Under the pieces are notes generated by a model. That model worked only from the letters and a program-made list of their open reading frames with translations. It was not told where the DNA came from and ran no database searches. A stretch of 64,000 nt of DNA from Roseiarcus sp050012775 (GTDB lineage: Bacteria > Pseudomonadota > Alphaproteobacteria > Rhizobiales > Beijerinckiaceae): contig JBEKGN010000013.1 in the NCBI GenBank assembly GCA_050012775.1, positions 62,001 to 126,000 on the forward strand, given 5' to 3'. Position numbers and translations under genes: made by a program. Below are positions 24,431 to 35,610 of this stretch, one piece after another. Every line of letters begins with the position of its first letter. Position 1 is the first letter of the stretch.

Positions 24431-26290
24431 TCACGCCGCGCGGCTCGCGCTCGCGGCCTTCGCGCGCGCTCTGACCACGTCCCCGGCGCCCGCCGGCCGG
24501 CCGACCTGGAACTGGCCGATCAGGTTGGCGAGTTGCTCCGTCTCCTGCGACATCGAGTGGCTCGCCGCGGTCGACTCCTCGACCATCGCCGCATTCTGTT
24601 GCGTCACCTGATCCATCTGGTTGATCGCGATGTTGACTTGTTCGAGTCCCGTCGACTGCTCCTCGGCGCCGGCGGCGATGTCGCCGACGACGCGGTTGAT
24701 CTCGGTCACTTGCGCCATGATGCGCTCGAGCGACTTGCCGGTTTCAGCCACCAGCGTGACGCCCTCGCCGACCTGGGTCGCGGAGGTCGAGATCAGACCC
24801 TTGATCTCCTTGGCGGCTTCAGCCGAGCGCTGGGCGAGCGCGCGCACTTCGGCGGCCACCACGGCGAAGCCGCGGCCGGCGTCGCCGGCCCGCGCCGCCT
24901 CGACACCGGCGTTCAGGGCGAGCAGATTGGTCTGGAACGCGATCTCGTCGATCACGCCGATGATCTGGCTGATCTGTTGCGACGACTTGGCGATGTCGCC
25001 CATCGCGACGACCGCCTTGCGCACCACGCCGCCGCTCTTTTCGGCGTCGACCCTGGCCGCGGCCACCACCTCGCGCGCGTGGATCGCGCCTGTCGCCGCC
25101 TTCCTCGCCGTCGCGGTGATCTCGTCGAGCGCCGCCGCGGTCTCTTCGAGGCTCGCCGCCTGCTGCTCGGTGCGGCGCGACAGGTCGTCTGCGGCCGTCG
25201 AGATCTCCCGCGAACCTGAATGGATCGCGCCCGTTCTCCCGGTCACGCCCGCCATCGCCTCTTCAAGCTGCGCGATCGCCGTATTGAAGTCCGTTCGCAG
25301 CTTGCGATAGGCGTCGGGAATGTCCGACGACATCCGGTAGGTGAGATCCTTCGCCGCGAGCCTGGCCAGACCGGCGCCAAGCAGCGTTACCGCCTGTTCC
25401 GCCTGAACGCGTTGATCGGCCTCGTGCCTTTCGCGGGTTGCGCGCTCCGCTTCGAGCAGGGACCGCGCGGCCTCCGCTTCGGCGTCCATGCGCCGCTTCT
25501 CGATCGCCGCCGCTTTGAAGTTTTCGACGGCGGCGGCCATCAGGCCCAGTTCGTCGGCCTGCCCCGCGGCGGGAACGTCGAGATCGGTTTCGCCGGCGGC
25601 CAATTTCCTCATCGCATTGGTCATGCCGGATATCGGCCTGGCGATCCCTCGATAAAGGCCCCAACCCACCAACAGGGAGCAGATCATCGCGACCATCCCG
25701 GCCGCGATTTGCGCGTTCTTCACAAACGCAAGGGCGGCCGCCTGCTCATCTTGACTGCTTTTCAGGGAGGCTCCGACGACCGCCCGCGCGTTTTCCAGCG
25801 CCTCGCGGAATTTTTGCATCAGAGCGCTGCTCGTCGGCGATTTGGCGATCTCGATCGCCTGTTCGACCGTGGCGGGATCGCGAGTCAGCCGAATTTCCGG
25901 ATCGCCGACCTCTCGCCGCCAATTCGCGGCCGCGTCCGTCAACTTCGTCAAGGCGTCCAGGGCGGTCGCGCTGTCGGGAGAGGCGAGGGCGTCGCTGCGC
26001 GCCTTGGCGAGCGTTTGATCGAAAAGGTTGGCCGCGTTCGCGTAGAGATTTGCGTGTCGTTCGACCCGAATAATAATGAATCCGCGCGCCGTTTGCGATT
26101 GATCGTAGCGCGCCGCGGCCAACTGCTCGAGATCGACGAGCATGGCGTGCGCCGCGACATTGGCGGCCTCCGTGCTTTCCACCCGCGCCAACGCCGCGAA
26201 AATCGCCGCGCTCGCCGCCGCGAAAATCGCCAGGATGCAGGCAAAGCCGATGACGAGCTTGTGGGCGATGCGCACGTTGGCAAGACGCAT
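24431..26290 (-). CDS. Methyl-accepting chemotaxis protein
   Basis: This is 619 residues from the ATG at 26290 (MRLANVRIAHKLVIGFACIL). Transmembrane helices lie near residues 12-32 and about 190-210, enclosing a periplasmic sensor helix bundle of roughly 155 residues. A HAMP domain follows (RGIARPISGMTNAMRKLAAG), then a cytoplasmic signalling hairpin with EIAFQTNLLALNAGVEAARA as the CheA/CheW contact tip. Methylation-region helices contain QQAASLEETAAALDEI. The ligand is unknown. No che genes are adjacent, so it is an orphan receptor, convergent with the chorismate mutase gene. Confidence 0.93.
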   Translation of the reverse strand: MRLANVRIAHKLVIGFACILAIFAAASAAIFAALARVESTEAANVAAHAMLVDLEQLAAARYDQSQTARGFIIIRVERHANLYANAANLFDQTLAKARSDALASPDSATALDALTKLTDAAANWRREVGDPEIRLTRDPATVEQAIEIAKSPTSSALMQKFREALENARAVVGASLKSSQDEQAAALAFVKNAQIAAGMVAMICSLLVGWGLYRGIARPISGMTNAMRKLAAGETDLDVPAAGQADELGLMAAAVENFKAAAIEKRRMDAEAEAARSLLEAERATRERHEADQRVQAEQAVTLLGAGLARLAAKDLTYRMSSDIPDAYRKLRTDFNTAIAQLEEAMAGVTGRTGAIHSGSREISTAADDLSRRTEQQAASLEETAAALDEITATARKAATGAIHAREVVAAARVDAEKSGGVVRKAVVAMGDIAKSSQQISQIIGVIDEIAFQTNLLALNAGVEAARAGDAGRGFAVVAAEVRALAQRSAEAAKEIKGLISTSATQVGEGVTLVAETGKSLERIMAQVTEINRVVGDIAAGAEEQSTGLEQVNIAINQMDQVTQQNAAMVEESTAASHSMSQETEQLANLIGQFQVGRPAGAGDVVRARAKAASASRAA

Positions 26291-26514
26291 TAGCGCGATC
26301 TCCGGTTTGGAGGGAGGGATACATGCCGGATCGAAACCGGCGCGCCAGAGCGACAGCATGTCTGGAAGGCTCGGACGGCGGGCGCTCCAATCTGGACGAC
26401 GGCAAGGTGACGAGACCGGGTTACGTTTGGGTTAACGTCGCAGCGTGGCCGTCAGACCCTTGTCGGTCGGGCGCGCGGGAACGCGGATGGCGTGGATGCG
26501 CGCGCCTTGCGGAT

Positions 26515-27153
26515 TCAGCCGCCGCCCGCTCGCACCGCGCTCGTCACCCCGTCGATGACGAACTGCACCGCCAGCGCCGCGAGCACGACGCCCAGCATTC
26601 GCGTCAGTACGACATTGCCGGTCGTTCCCAAGAGGTTCGAGACGCGCTCCGCGGCGAGATAGGTCACAAAGGTCGCCGCCATGACCAGCGCGACGATCGC
26701 CATGAGGCCGGCGAGTTCGAGCCAGTCGCCGCCGGCGCGCCCGGCGAGCAGCATCGTCGCGGTGATCGAGCCGGGGCCGGCCATCAGCGGAATGGCCAGC
26801 GGAAAGGCCGCGACGTTGCGGATATGGTCGATCGACACGGCGTCGCTCGCCAACTCTCTCTTGCGCTCGGCTTTCAGCGCGAAGACCATGTCGAAGGCGA
26901 TGTAGAACAACAACAGGCCGCCGGCGATGCGGAAGGCCGGAATCGATATGCCGAGCGCGTCCATCACCGCCCGGCCGCCGAAGGCGAAAGCGGCGAGGAT
27001 GGCGAAGGCGATCAGGCAGGCGCGTAGCGCGACTTCGCGTTTGGCGGCGTTGGTCATGCCAAGCGTCAGGCCGATGAAAACCGGCGCCAGGCCCGGCGGA
27101 TCGAGCGTCACCAGCAGCGTGACGAGGGCTGTCTTGAGATAATCGAACGCCAT
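26515..27153 (-). CDS. MarC-family integral membrane protein
   Basis: This is 212 residues from the ATG at 27153 (MAFDYLKTALVTLLVTLDPP), which has a GGAGG ribosome binding site; an upstream extension to 27204 is polar and unlikely. It has six hydrophobic segments. The TLDPPGLAPVFIGLTLGM and PLAIPLMAGPGSITATMLLA blocks are the two internal repeats of the MarC family. Despite the name, MarC proteins have no established multidrug-resistance role; function is unknown. It lies alone between the chemoreceptor and gyrA. Confidence 0.88.
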   Translation of the reverse strand: MAFDYLKTALVTLLVTLDPPGLAPVFIGLTLGMTNAAKREVALRACLIAFAILAAFAFGGRAVMDALGISIPAFRIAGGLLLFYIAFDMVFALKAERKRELASDAVSIDHIRNVAAFPLAIPLMAGPGSITATMLLAGRAGGDWLELAGLMAIVALVMAATFVTYLAAERVSNLLGTTGNVVLTRMLGVVLAALAVQFVIDGVTSAVRAGGG

Positions 27154-27366
27154 CGCCGGGCTCCTCCGTGCGGCCGATTGAGCCCGCCCGCGCCCAGGCG
27201 TCAAGGCGGTCCTCGTCCAGGCCCGGCGCGCGATTTGCCGAAATACGGCTAATGCATTGAAATAAAAACAAGAAGTCGATAGCCGCAGGAGCGCGGGAGA
27301 TGTGGCGCGGCGCAGCGGAATCGGCTACATATATAGAATCAAAGTTCGCCTCAGGATGCCCCCGAA

Positions 27367-30114
<2,748 letters not shown>

Positions 30115-30123
30115 CGACTTCAG

Positions 30124-30151
30124 CCCCTCTCCCCGCACGCGGGGAGAGGGG
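30124..30151. repeat. Perfect 13-bp-arm hairpin after gyrA
   Basis: CCCCTCTCCCCGC (30124-30136), a 2-base loop, and GCGGGGAGAGGGG (30139-30151). It lies 10 bp beyond the gyrA stop and may end its transcript, but there is no T-run. Its CCCCTC/GAGGGG arms resemble the second hairpin of the palindromic element at 56828-56933, suggesting a family of extragenic palindromes. Confidence 0.6.
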
Positions 30152-30183
30152 GAGTCTCCCATGAAAGCCGCGCCGAGCGGGCG

Positions 30184-30699
30184 TCAGGGCGCTTCGCGGG
30201 TCAGCGTCGTCGCGATGGTCGGCGCGCGCTTGAGCGTCTGCAACACGACGCAGTAGCGCTCGGTGAGCTTGAGAAGCGTGTCGAGCTCGGCCTGCGTCGC
30301 GTCGGTGTCGAGCGCGAATTTGAGGCGGATGTCGGTGAAGCCGACAGGCGCCTCCTTGGCGACGCCGAGCGTGCCGCGAAAATCGAGCTCTCCCTCGGCG
30401 CTGACGCGCCCTGAGCGCAGAGTGACGCCGATCGCCGTCGCAACCGCCTTCAGCGTCACGCCGGCGCAGGCGACGAGCGCCTCGAGCAGCATGTCGCCCG
30501 AGCAGAGTTCGAGGCCGCTGCCGCCTGTCGCGGGATGCAAGCCGGCCAGCGCGATGGCGCGCCCGGTCTCGACCTTGCATGCCAGCGAGGAGGCGTCGAG
30601 CGAGCCTTGCGCGCGCAGGGTCACTTTCGCCGCGCCGGGCTCGGCCCGGTAGTGGTCCTTCAATGGCGCCTGCAGCGTGCGCAATTCGTCGGCGTTCAT
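30184..30699 (-). CDS. OsmC-family protein
   Basis: This is a 171-residue protein. It shows GSGLELCSGDMLLEALVACAGV, containing the first Cys and the EAL-x2-C second-Cys context of OsmC/Ohr thiol peroxidases, and LTERYCVVLQTLKRAP near the C-terminus. The two Cys in the middle block fit a peroxidatic/resolving pair. Substrate (organic peroxide or other) is not determined. It is convergent with gyrA and divergent from coaD. The start ATG at 30699 is well defined, with an AAGGAGCGAC ribosome binding site. Confidence 0.85.
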   Translation of the reverse strand: MNADELRTLQAPLKDHYRAEPGAAKVTLRAQGSLDASSLACKVETGRAIALAGLHPATGGSGLELCSGDMLLEALVACAGVTLKAVATAIGVTLRSGRVSAEGELDFRGTLGVAKEAPVGFTDIRLKFALDTDATQAELDTLLKLTERYCVVLQTLKRAPTIATTLTREAP

Positions 30700-30797
30700 G
30701 GTCGCTCCTTCCTTTGTCCGCCCTTATCTGGCGCGTGGCGCGACGGTTGCGCAAGCCGGACCTTGCCGCCGGCCTCGGCGCAGGCTAACCGTCGGGA

Positions 30798-31301
30798 ATG
30801 GCGCGCATCGCATTCTATTCCGGATCGTTCGATCCGATCACCAACGGTCATCTCGACGTGATCGCCAGCGCGGCGGCGCTGTGCGACAAGCTGGTGGTCG
30901 GCGTCGGCACCAATCCCAACAAGGCCGGCCTGTTCTCGACGGGGGAGCGGCTCGAGATGATCCGCGCCGCCGCCGCGCCGATCCTCGCCCAAACCGGCGG
31001 CGCGCTGGAGGTGATCGCGTTCGCGGGTCTCGCGATCGAGGCGGCGCGCGCGGCAGGCGCTTCGATCATCGTGCGCGGCCTGCGCGATTCCACCGACTTC
31101 GATTTCGAAATGCAGATGGCGGGCATGAACGGCGCGATGGCGCCGGAAATTCACACCGTGTTCCTGCCCGCCTCCTCGCCGGTGCGGCCGATCACCGCGA
31201 CGCTGGTGCGCCAGGTCGCCGCGATGGGCGGCGACGTCTCTCCCTTCGTGCCGCCCAATGTCGCGGCGGCGTTCAAGGCGAAATTCGCCAAGCCCGCCTG
31301 A
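30798..31301 (+). CDS. coaD: Phosphopantetheine adenylyltransferase
   Basis: This is a 167-residue nucleotidyltransferase catalysing the fourth step of coenzyme A synthesis (phosphopantetheine plus ATP to dephospho-CoA). The N-terminal YSGSFDPITNGHLDVI carries the T/H-x-G-H motif, and IIVRGLRDSTDFDFEMQM and PVRPITATLVRQVA are the family's substrate and ATP blocks. Length is normal. It is divergent from the OsmC gene and convergent with the zinc-ribbon gene, 11 bp apart. Confidence 0.96.
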   Translation: MARIAFYSGSFDPITNGHLDVIASAAALCDKLVVGVGTNPNKAGLFSTGERLEMIRAAAAPILAQTGGALEVIAFAGLAIEAARAAGASIIVRGLRDSTDFDFEMQMAGMNGAMAPEIHTVFLPASSPVRPITATLVRQVAAMGGDVSPFVPPNVAAAFKAKFAKPA

Positions 31302-31312
31302 TCGTTTCCGCC

Positions 31313-31546
31313 TCAGGCGTCGGCGAGAGCCGCGCAGGAGCCGCCGCCGCAGCACGCGCCCATAGGCGCGCCGCAGGCCGCCGTTTCGGCGCTCGACTCG
31401 CCGCCTTTGTTCGGCGAGGCGATGAGCGAGAGCTGCCGCTCGAGATCGGCGCTTTCGCAGGCCTTGCAGACCGGCGTCTCGCCGGACATCACCAGCGTCT
31501 GGAATTCCTCGCCGCAGGCGCGGCAGCGATAGGCGAAGATCGGCAT
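31313..31546 (-). CDS. FmdB-type zinc-ribbon protein
   Basis: This is a 77-residue protein starting MPIFAYRCRACGEEFQTLV at the ATG at 31546. Two CxxC pairs (CRAC near residues 8-11 and CKAC near residues 27-30) form a zinc ribbon typical of the FmdB/putative-regulator family. The C-terminus is rich in Ala, Gly and Cys (MGACCGGGSC), a second possible metal cluster. Function is unknown; members are thought to be regulatory or metal-handling. The upstream frame to 31747 is not supported. Confidence 0.75.
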   Translation of the reverse strand: MPIFAYRCRACGEEFQTLVMSGETPVCKACESADLERQLSLIASPNKGGESSAETAACGAPMGACCGGGSCAALADA

Positions 31547-31718
31547 TGCGTTTTTTCCGTTCGTCGCATTCGACCGTCTGCATGTGTCGCATGCGCGGCG
31601 AAATTGCAAGGCCGAACCGGGGGGCGCGGCGGCTTGAACTCTTTTGATCGACTCGGTCCGTGCGCCGATTATGATGTCGTATGGGCACATATCGGCGATT
31701 CGCCAGTCAGGATTGAGA

Positions 31719-32567
31719 ATGCACGGCCCGGAAATCCTCGTCCGCACGCTGACGAAGACGATGCGCGAGGACCGTTTCGGAAATTTCTGGCAATACCATT
31801 CCCGCAGCGATCATCATTCGAAGGTGGCCTGCTGGGGCATCGTCTTCGACCTGCTGCGGACCAGCCCTTTGCTGAAGCGCCATGTTCGGGACGGTCGCGT
31901 GTATTTCGGCATCAATCACGAAATGCGCGACTTCGTGCACGACCGGAAAAAGAATCTCGATTTGGTCCTGTGCATGGCGTCGAGCGCCGGCGACAGGGGC
32001 TCCGCTCAGACGCTCGGTTCGTTGGCGAAAGACTACGGGATCGAGCTTACCGGAGCGGAGCAAGCCGAACTCGCCGCGCTGCCGGAGTTGCGCCGAGCGC
32101 CCGTGGGCAGCGTCTTGATGGCGCTCGAGGCCAAGGCTTGCATGACCGCGCATCAGCGCGCCCTTCCTCGACTCTACGACGAGCTCAATTCCTCGCACCT
32201 GACGGTGCACGGCGCCAGCGACCAAGCGATCGCCGCCGGCTTCGTCATGGTCAACATTGCAAGGCGATATCTCAGCCCGGACCTCAACAAGAAAAATCGC
32301 GCCGCCGATCCCGTGTGGAGCAATCACAATCAGCCACGCGACGCGAGCCTCGCCGTGGACAAGGTGCGTCAATTGCCGAAGCGGTCGAAAACCGGGGATG
32401 CGGGTTACGACGCCCTGTCGATCGTAGTCGTCGAATGCGCGAACGACGGCTCGCCTGTCGAGCTCGTGACGACGCCTCCAGCTCCGCAACCGGGCGACAT
32501 CTATCACTATGCGTCAATGATCGATCGCCTAGAGCACGTTTACGCTACGCGATTCAAAGATCTTTGA
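31719..32567 (+). CDS. Putative type II restriction endonuclease, PD-(D/E)XK fold
   Basis: This is 282 residues from the ATG at 31719 (MHGPEILVRTLTKTMREDRF); an earlier ATG at 31671 is also in frame. It carries HSKVACWGIVFDLL, then NHEMRDF and KKNLDLVLC, and later SVLMALEAKACMTAH, so an Asp (in LDLV) followed by E-x-K (EAK) gives a PD-(D/E)XK catalytic pattern. RLYDELNSSHLTVHG follows. It is convergent with, and its end overlaps by 39 bp, a Vsr gene that is coupled to a C5 methyltransferase, so the restriction role is a strong inference from both motif and context. The recognition sequence is unknown. GC at third positions looks lower than in neighbouring housekeeping genes. Confidence 0.7.
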   Translation: MHGPEILVRTLTKTMREDRFGNFWQYHSRSDHHSKVACWGIVFDLLRTSPLLKRHVRDGRVYFGINHEMRDFVHDRKKNLDLVLCMASSAGDRGSAQTLGSLAKDYGIELTGAEQAELAALPELRRAPVGSVLMALEAKACMTAHQRALPRLYDELNSSHLTVHGASDQAIAAGFVMVNIARRYLSPDLNKKNRAADPVWSNHNQPRDASLAVDKVRQLPKRSKTGDAGYDALSIVVVECANDGSPVELVTTPPAPQPGDIYHYASMIDRLEHVYATRFKDL

Positions 32568-32960
32568 CAGTCTCGCGAAAAGGGCGTCGCGATCGGCGGT
32601 CTCGCATTCCCATATGATCGCGACTCGAAAACCCGCGCGACGCATGGCCCGGACGGCCTTGGCGTCTCGCGCGCGGTTGGCCTTGAATTTCGATAGCCAG
32701 AACGCTTCGTTCGTTTTTGGAATCGTTGCGCATTTGCAACCCGTATGGCGATGCCAAAAACATCCGTGGACGAAGATTGCCCATTTACGCCTGCGGTTGG
32801 CGAAATCGGGGGCGCCGGCAAGCGCGCGGACGTTCAGTCGATAAGACCGACCCAGGCTTCTCAAGGCGGCGGCGACCGCGATTTCCGGGGCCGTGCCTTT
32901 TTGTCGGACCCGCGCCATCAATGCGCTTCGTCTCGGGTCGTCGGGCTTGGGTGGTCTCAT
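32529..32960 (-). CDS. vsr: Very-short-patch repair endonuclease Vsr
   Basis: This is 143 residues from the ATG at 32960 (MRPPKPDDPRRSALMARVRQ). The KGTAPEIAVAAALRSLG and FVHGCFWHRHTGCKCATIPK blocks, with NEAFWLSKFKANRARD, are the Vsr signature, including the His/Cys zinc site and catalytic region. Vsr nicks next to T:G mismatches that arise from deamination of 5-methylcytosine, protecting methylated sites from mutation. Its start overlaps the stop of the methyltransferase gene (ATGA), so the two are translationally coupled. Its 3' end overlaps the convergent nuclease gene. Confidence 0.93.
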   Translation of the reverse strand: MRPPKPDDPRRSALMARVRQKGTAPEIAVAAALRSLGRSYRLNVRALAGAPDFANRRRKWAIFVHGCFWHRHTGCKCATIPKTNEAFWLSKFKANRARDAKAVRAMRRAGFRVAIIWECETADRDALFARLSKIFESRSVNVL

Positions 32961-34138
32961 TCCGCGGCGACGGCCGCGATCTCGAAGTCGGACGCAAATG
33001 CGGCGCTTCCCTTCTCGACGCGTTGCAGATGACGCCGCAAGCGTTCGATGAAGCCGGGGACGAAGCGAAGGCTGCTGCGCTCGGTACGCGAAAGAAAGCC
33101 TCTCGTCGCGCGGGCAGAGAGGGGCTTTCCCGGAAACCGCAAGAAATCGACGAGCGGTGGACGCTCCCGCCAAACGGGGAATGCGCCGATCTCCACTCGC
33201 TTTCGACAGTCGCCATCGAAGCGCGCCGCCTTTGGCCAACGTCCGTCGTCGGCGAGGCTGCGATCACGTTCCGTCTCGTAGGCGCCTGGATTTACGAGAC
33301 GCGCGCCCAACCATTCCGCGACCGGCACGGTAACGGCATTGCCTACGAGTGACCACCGTAACGAAGCGCGTCCGACCGTTGTCGCCGGTTCGGTCCACCC
33401 GGCAGGAAACCCTTGAAGACGCTCGGCGTCGTGGATGTCGGGCGTCACGACTTCGCCCGTCGGGAGCAGGATCGCCGGAGGCGATGCGATTCCTACGGTC
33501 GAGCCGTTCTTCAACGTCGGGATCGCATCGATCGCCCAGCCGAGCCCGCGAATGCCCTCTGTCCAATAGAAGCCGTGTGCGTGCGTGAGGAGAGACGCCT
33601 CTGGTTCACGGGCGGCGACATCGTCCGCGAACAGCACGTCGGCCGGGTCGACGTCGGTAGTGGTCGCGACAAACAAGACGCGTTCGCGCCGCTGCGGGAG
33701 AAACGCGAGCGAGTTCACGACGCGGTACGCCCAACGGTAACCGCGATCCTCAAAGGCCTCGACGAGTGTGCGCAGTCCCTTGCCCTTGTCGAGGTGGAGC
33801 ATGAACGAGACGTTCTCGAGAACGACCCAAGGCGCGCGTCGGCGATCCAGAAGCCGAAAGACGTGTCCGACGAGACCGGAACGCTTGCCGGCGATTCCGG
33901 CCGTCATACCTGCTTGGCTCAAGTCCTGACACGGGAAGCCCGCCACCACCATCTCGGTCTCGTCGGGCAGCGCATCCAAGTCGACGATATCGGTCTCGAT
34001 CCGGATGTCCGAAAATTTGGCGGAGAGGACTGCCCGCGCGGGCTCCCATATCTCGCACAGCATCAGCGATCGGTGGCCCGCGCTCGCCAACCCCGATTCC
34101 AAGCCGCCGATCCCCGCAAATAGCCCAGCGACCTTCAT
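32957..34138 (-). CDS. DNA (cytosine-5-)-methyltransferase
   Basis: This is a 393-residue enzyme methylating cytosine in DNA. The motifs are in order: GLFAGIGGLESGL (motif I, SAM binding), AGFPCQDLSQAG (motif IV with the catalytic Cys), VLENV (motif VI), QRRERVLFVA (motif VIII) and LQGFPAGW then LVGNAV (motifs IX-X). The target-recognition domain lies between motifs VIII and IX. A C-terminal stretch of about 110 residues after motif X is longer than usual. It forms an R-M cassette with vsr (coupled) and the convergent nuclease. The recognition sequence cannot be read from the sequence. Confidence 0.94.
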   Translation of the reverse strand: MKVAGLFAGIGGLESGLASAGHRSLMLCEIWEPARAVLSAKFSDIRIETDIVDLDALPDETEMVVAGFPCQDLSQAGMTAGIAGKRSGLVGHVFRLLDRRRAPWVVLENVSFMLHLDKGKGLRTLVEAFEDRGYRWAYRVVNSLAFLPQRRERVLFVATTTDVDPADVLFADDVAAREPEASLLTHAHGFYWTEGIRGLGWAIDAIPTLKNGSTVGIASPPAILLPTGEVVTPDIHDAERLQGFPAGWTEPATTVGRASLRWSLVGNAVTVPVAEWLGARLVNPGAYETERDRSLADDGRWPKAARFDGDCRKRVEIGAFPVWRERPPLVDFLRFPGKPLSARATRGFLSRTERSSLRFVPGFIERLRRHLQRVEKGSAAFASDFEIAAVAAE

Positions 34139-34229
34139 TTCACCGCTTCCTTACGTTCCACAGCCCTGCCAACCTTTGGCGAACCGGTGGGTTCCCTCTC
34201 GGATGTGGATCGAATCTCGATCGCCACGA

Positions 34230-34257
34230 AATATGTTCACATATTGTTCCGTCACAA
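34230..34257 (-). promoter_or_regulatory. Probable methyltransferase promoter overlapped by palindrome
   Basis: On the minus strand TTGTGA (34257-34252) and CATATT (34235-34230) are 16 bp apart, about 92 bp upstream of the methyltransferase ATG at 34138. The -10-like hexamer is one arm of a perfect inverted repeat, AATATG-N4-CATATT (34230-34245). The surrounding 60 bp are AT-rich compared with the window. The overlap suggests control by a bound repressor, perhaps the methyltransferase itself. Confidence 0.5.
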
Positions 34258-34359
34258 GGAAGCGGTCAATTCGTCCACGACAAGACGATTGGACGGCTGC
34301 GAAGTCGCGGCCCGATCGCTTCTCTTGACGAGCGCCGCGCCGACTGCTTTCCCTCGCCC

Positions 34360-35016
34360 ATGCCCTCGCCCCTCTCGCCCCTCCTCGCCACCGGTTTCCT
34401 GCTCGGCTGGTCGGTCGCCTGGCCGCCGGGGCCGATCAACGCGGAGATCGCGCGTCGCTGCCTGGCGGGCGGCTTTTGGGCCGGATTCGCGCTGTTGCTG
34501 GGGGCGTGCGGCGCCGACGCGCTTTGGGCGGTGCTGGTTTCGCTCGGGGTCGGCCTGGTGTTCACGGGACCGCTGATGCGCGAGATCATGGGCGTGGTCA
34601 GCGTCGCGCTGCTCATCGCGCTGAGCTTTGTCTTTCTGCGCGGCGCCTGGCGCGCGCTCACGAACGGACAGGCGGCGCCCGCGGCGCCCTCGCGCTTCGA
34701 CTCGCGGCGCGCGAGCTTCCTTCTCGGCGCCGCGATGGCGCTGACGAGCCCTTGGAACGTCGCCTTCTGGCTCGCCGCGATGGGCCGGCCCGAAATGGCG
34801 GGATATGCGACGCCGGCGCTGCTGGTCATGGCGGCGGCGGTGATCGCCGGCGCGCTGACCTGGGGCGTGTTGTGGTCCGGCTCGGTCGTCCTCCTGCACA
34901 GGCGCGCCGATTCCGGCGCCGCCGGCCGCTGGTGGGCCTTCGGGGTCGATCTCGCGACCGGCGCGCTGATGGCCTATTTTGCGTTTCGTTCGGCGGCGCG
35001 GCTGTTCGGCGGCTGA
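34360..35016 (+). CDS. LysE-family amino-acid exporter
   Basis: This is a 218-residue protein with about six hydrophobic segments. LLGWSVAWPPGPINAEIARR (about residues 14-33) is the conserved LysE/RhtB first-loop P-G-P motif, and ALTSPWNVAFWLAAMG is the second family block. It is an inner-membrane exporter of amino acids or similar small molecules, substrate unknown. It lies next to the R-M island and divergent from the methyltransferase. Confidence 0.87.
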   Translation: MPSPLSPLLATGFLLGWSVAWPPGPINAEIARRCLAGGFWAGFALLLGACGADALWAVLVSLGVGLVFTGPLMREIMGVVSVALLIALSFVFLRGAWRALTNGQAAPAAPSRFDSRRASFLLGAAMALTSPWNVAFWLAAMGRPEMAGYATPALLVMAAAVIAGALTWGVLWSGSVVLLHRRADSGAAGRWWAFGVDLATGALMAYFAFRSAARLFGG

Positions 35017-35124
35017 TCGGACGCGAGATCGAGGCGAGCAGGAGAGTCGCCGGCGCTGTTCGCCTTGCCTCGCGGGCGCGTCCCCTCTATGGCAAGGGCC
35101 GCCCCTTTCACGAACAGGAACGAC

Positions 35125-35610
35125 ATGGCTGAACCGTTGCGCGCTCACGCGGCGCCGCCCCGATTGCCGGGCGCGCGCATTCTCATCGTCGAGGCGCGTT
35201 ATTACGACGCGATCGGGGCCATGCTGTTCGAGGGCGCTCGCGCCGCGATCGAGACGGCCGGCGCGTCGTGCGACGTCGTCGGCGTGCCCGGCGCGCTGGA
35301 GATTCCCGCTGGGATCGCGATCGCGCTCGACGCGGCGAGCGCGGCCGGCCGCCCCTACGACGGCGCGGTCGCGCTGGGCTGCGTGATCCGCGGCGAGACC
35401 TTTCACTTCGAGATCGTCGCGGGCGAATCCGCCCGCGCGCTGATGGATATGTCCGTCGCGCGCAAGCTCGCCCTCGGAAACGGCATCCTCACCGTCGACA
35501 CGCTCGCCCAGGCTGAGGAGCGCGCCGATCCCCGGCGCGGCGACAAGGGCGGCGACGCGGCGCGCGCGACCCTGAGCCTGGCCGCTCTCAAGGGCGGCGG
35601 CGCGCGATGA
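35125..35610 (+). CDS. ribH: 6,7-dimethyl-8-ribityllumazine synthase
   Basis: This is 161 residues from the ATG at 35125 (MAEPLRAHAAPPRLPGARIL), behind CAGGAA. VPGALEIPAGIAIAL and LGCVIRGETFHFEIVAGESA are the substrate-binding blocks of lumazine synthase, the next-to-last step of riboflavin synthesis. The final LTVDTLAQAEERADP is typical too. No FMN riboswitch was found upstream, and ribA/B/D are not adjacent. Its stop overlaps nusB by 4 bp (ATGA), the usual alphaproteobacterial ribH-nusB pairing. Confidence 0.95.
   Translation: MAEPLRAHAAPPRLPGARILIVEARYYDAIGAMLFEGARAAIETAGASCDVVGVPGALEIPAGIAIALDAASAAGRPYDGAVALGCVIRGETFHFEIVAGESARALMDMSVARKLALGNGILTVDTLAQAEERADPRRGDKGGDAARATLSLAALKGGGAR

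Noticed and set aside
31313..31747. Longer form of the zinc-ribbon gene
   Set aside because: The 67-residue extension before MPIFAYRC has no family match and no ribosome binding site; the short form fits FmdB-type proteins.
35040..35124. FMN riboswitch before ribH
   Set aside because: The leader is short and lacks the conserved loops of the FMN aptamer.
34260..35406. Minus-strand frame across the LysE gene
   Set aside because: Antisense to the LysE exporter, which has its P-G-P motif and helices; composition is Arg/Ala-rich with no domain.
35065..35610. Upstream ribH start at 35065
   Set aside because: The first 20 residues are Arg/Pro-rich and lack family similarity; the ATG at 35125 has a good ribosome binding site.
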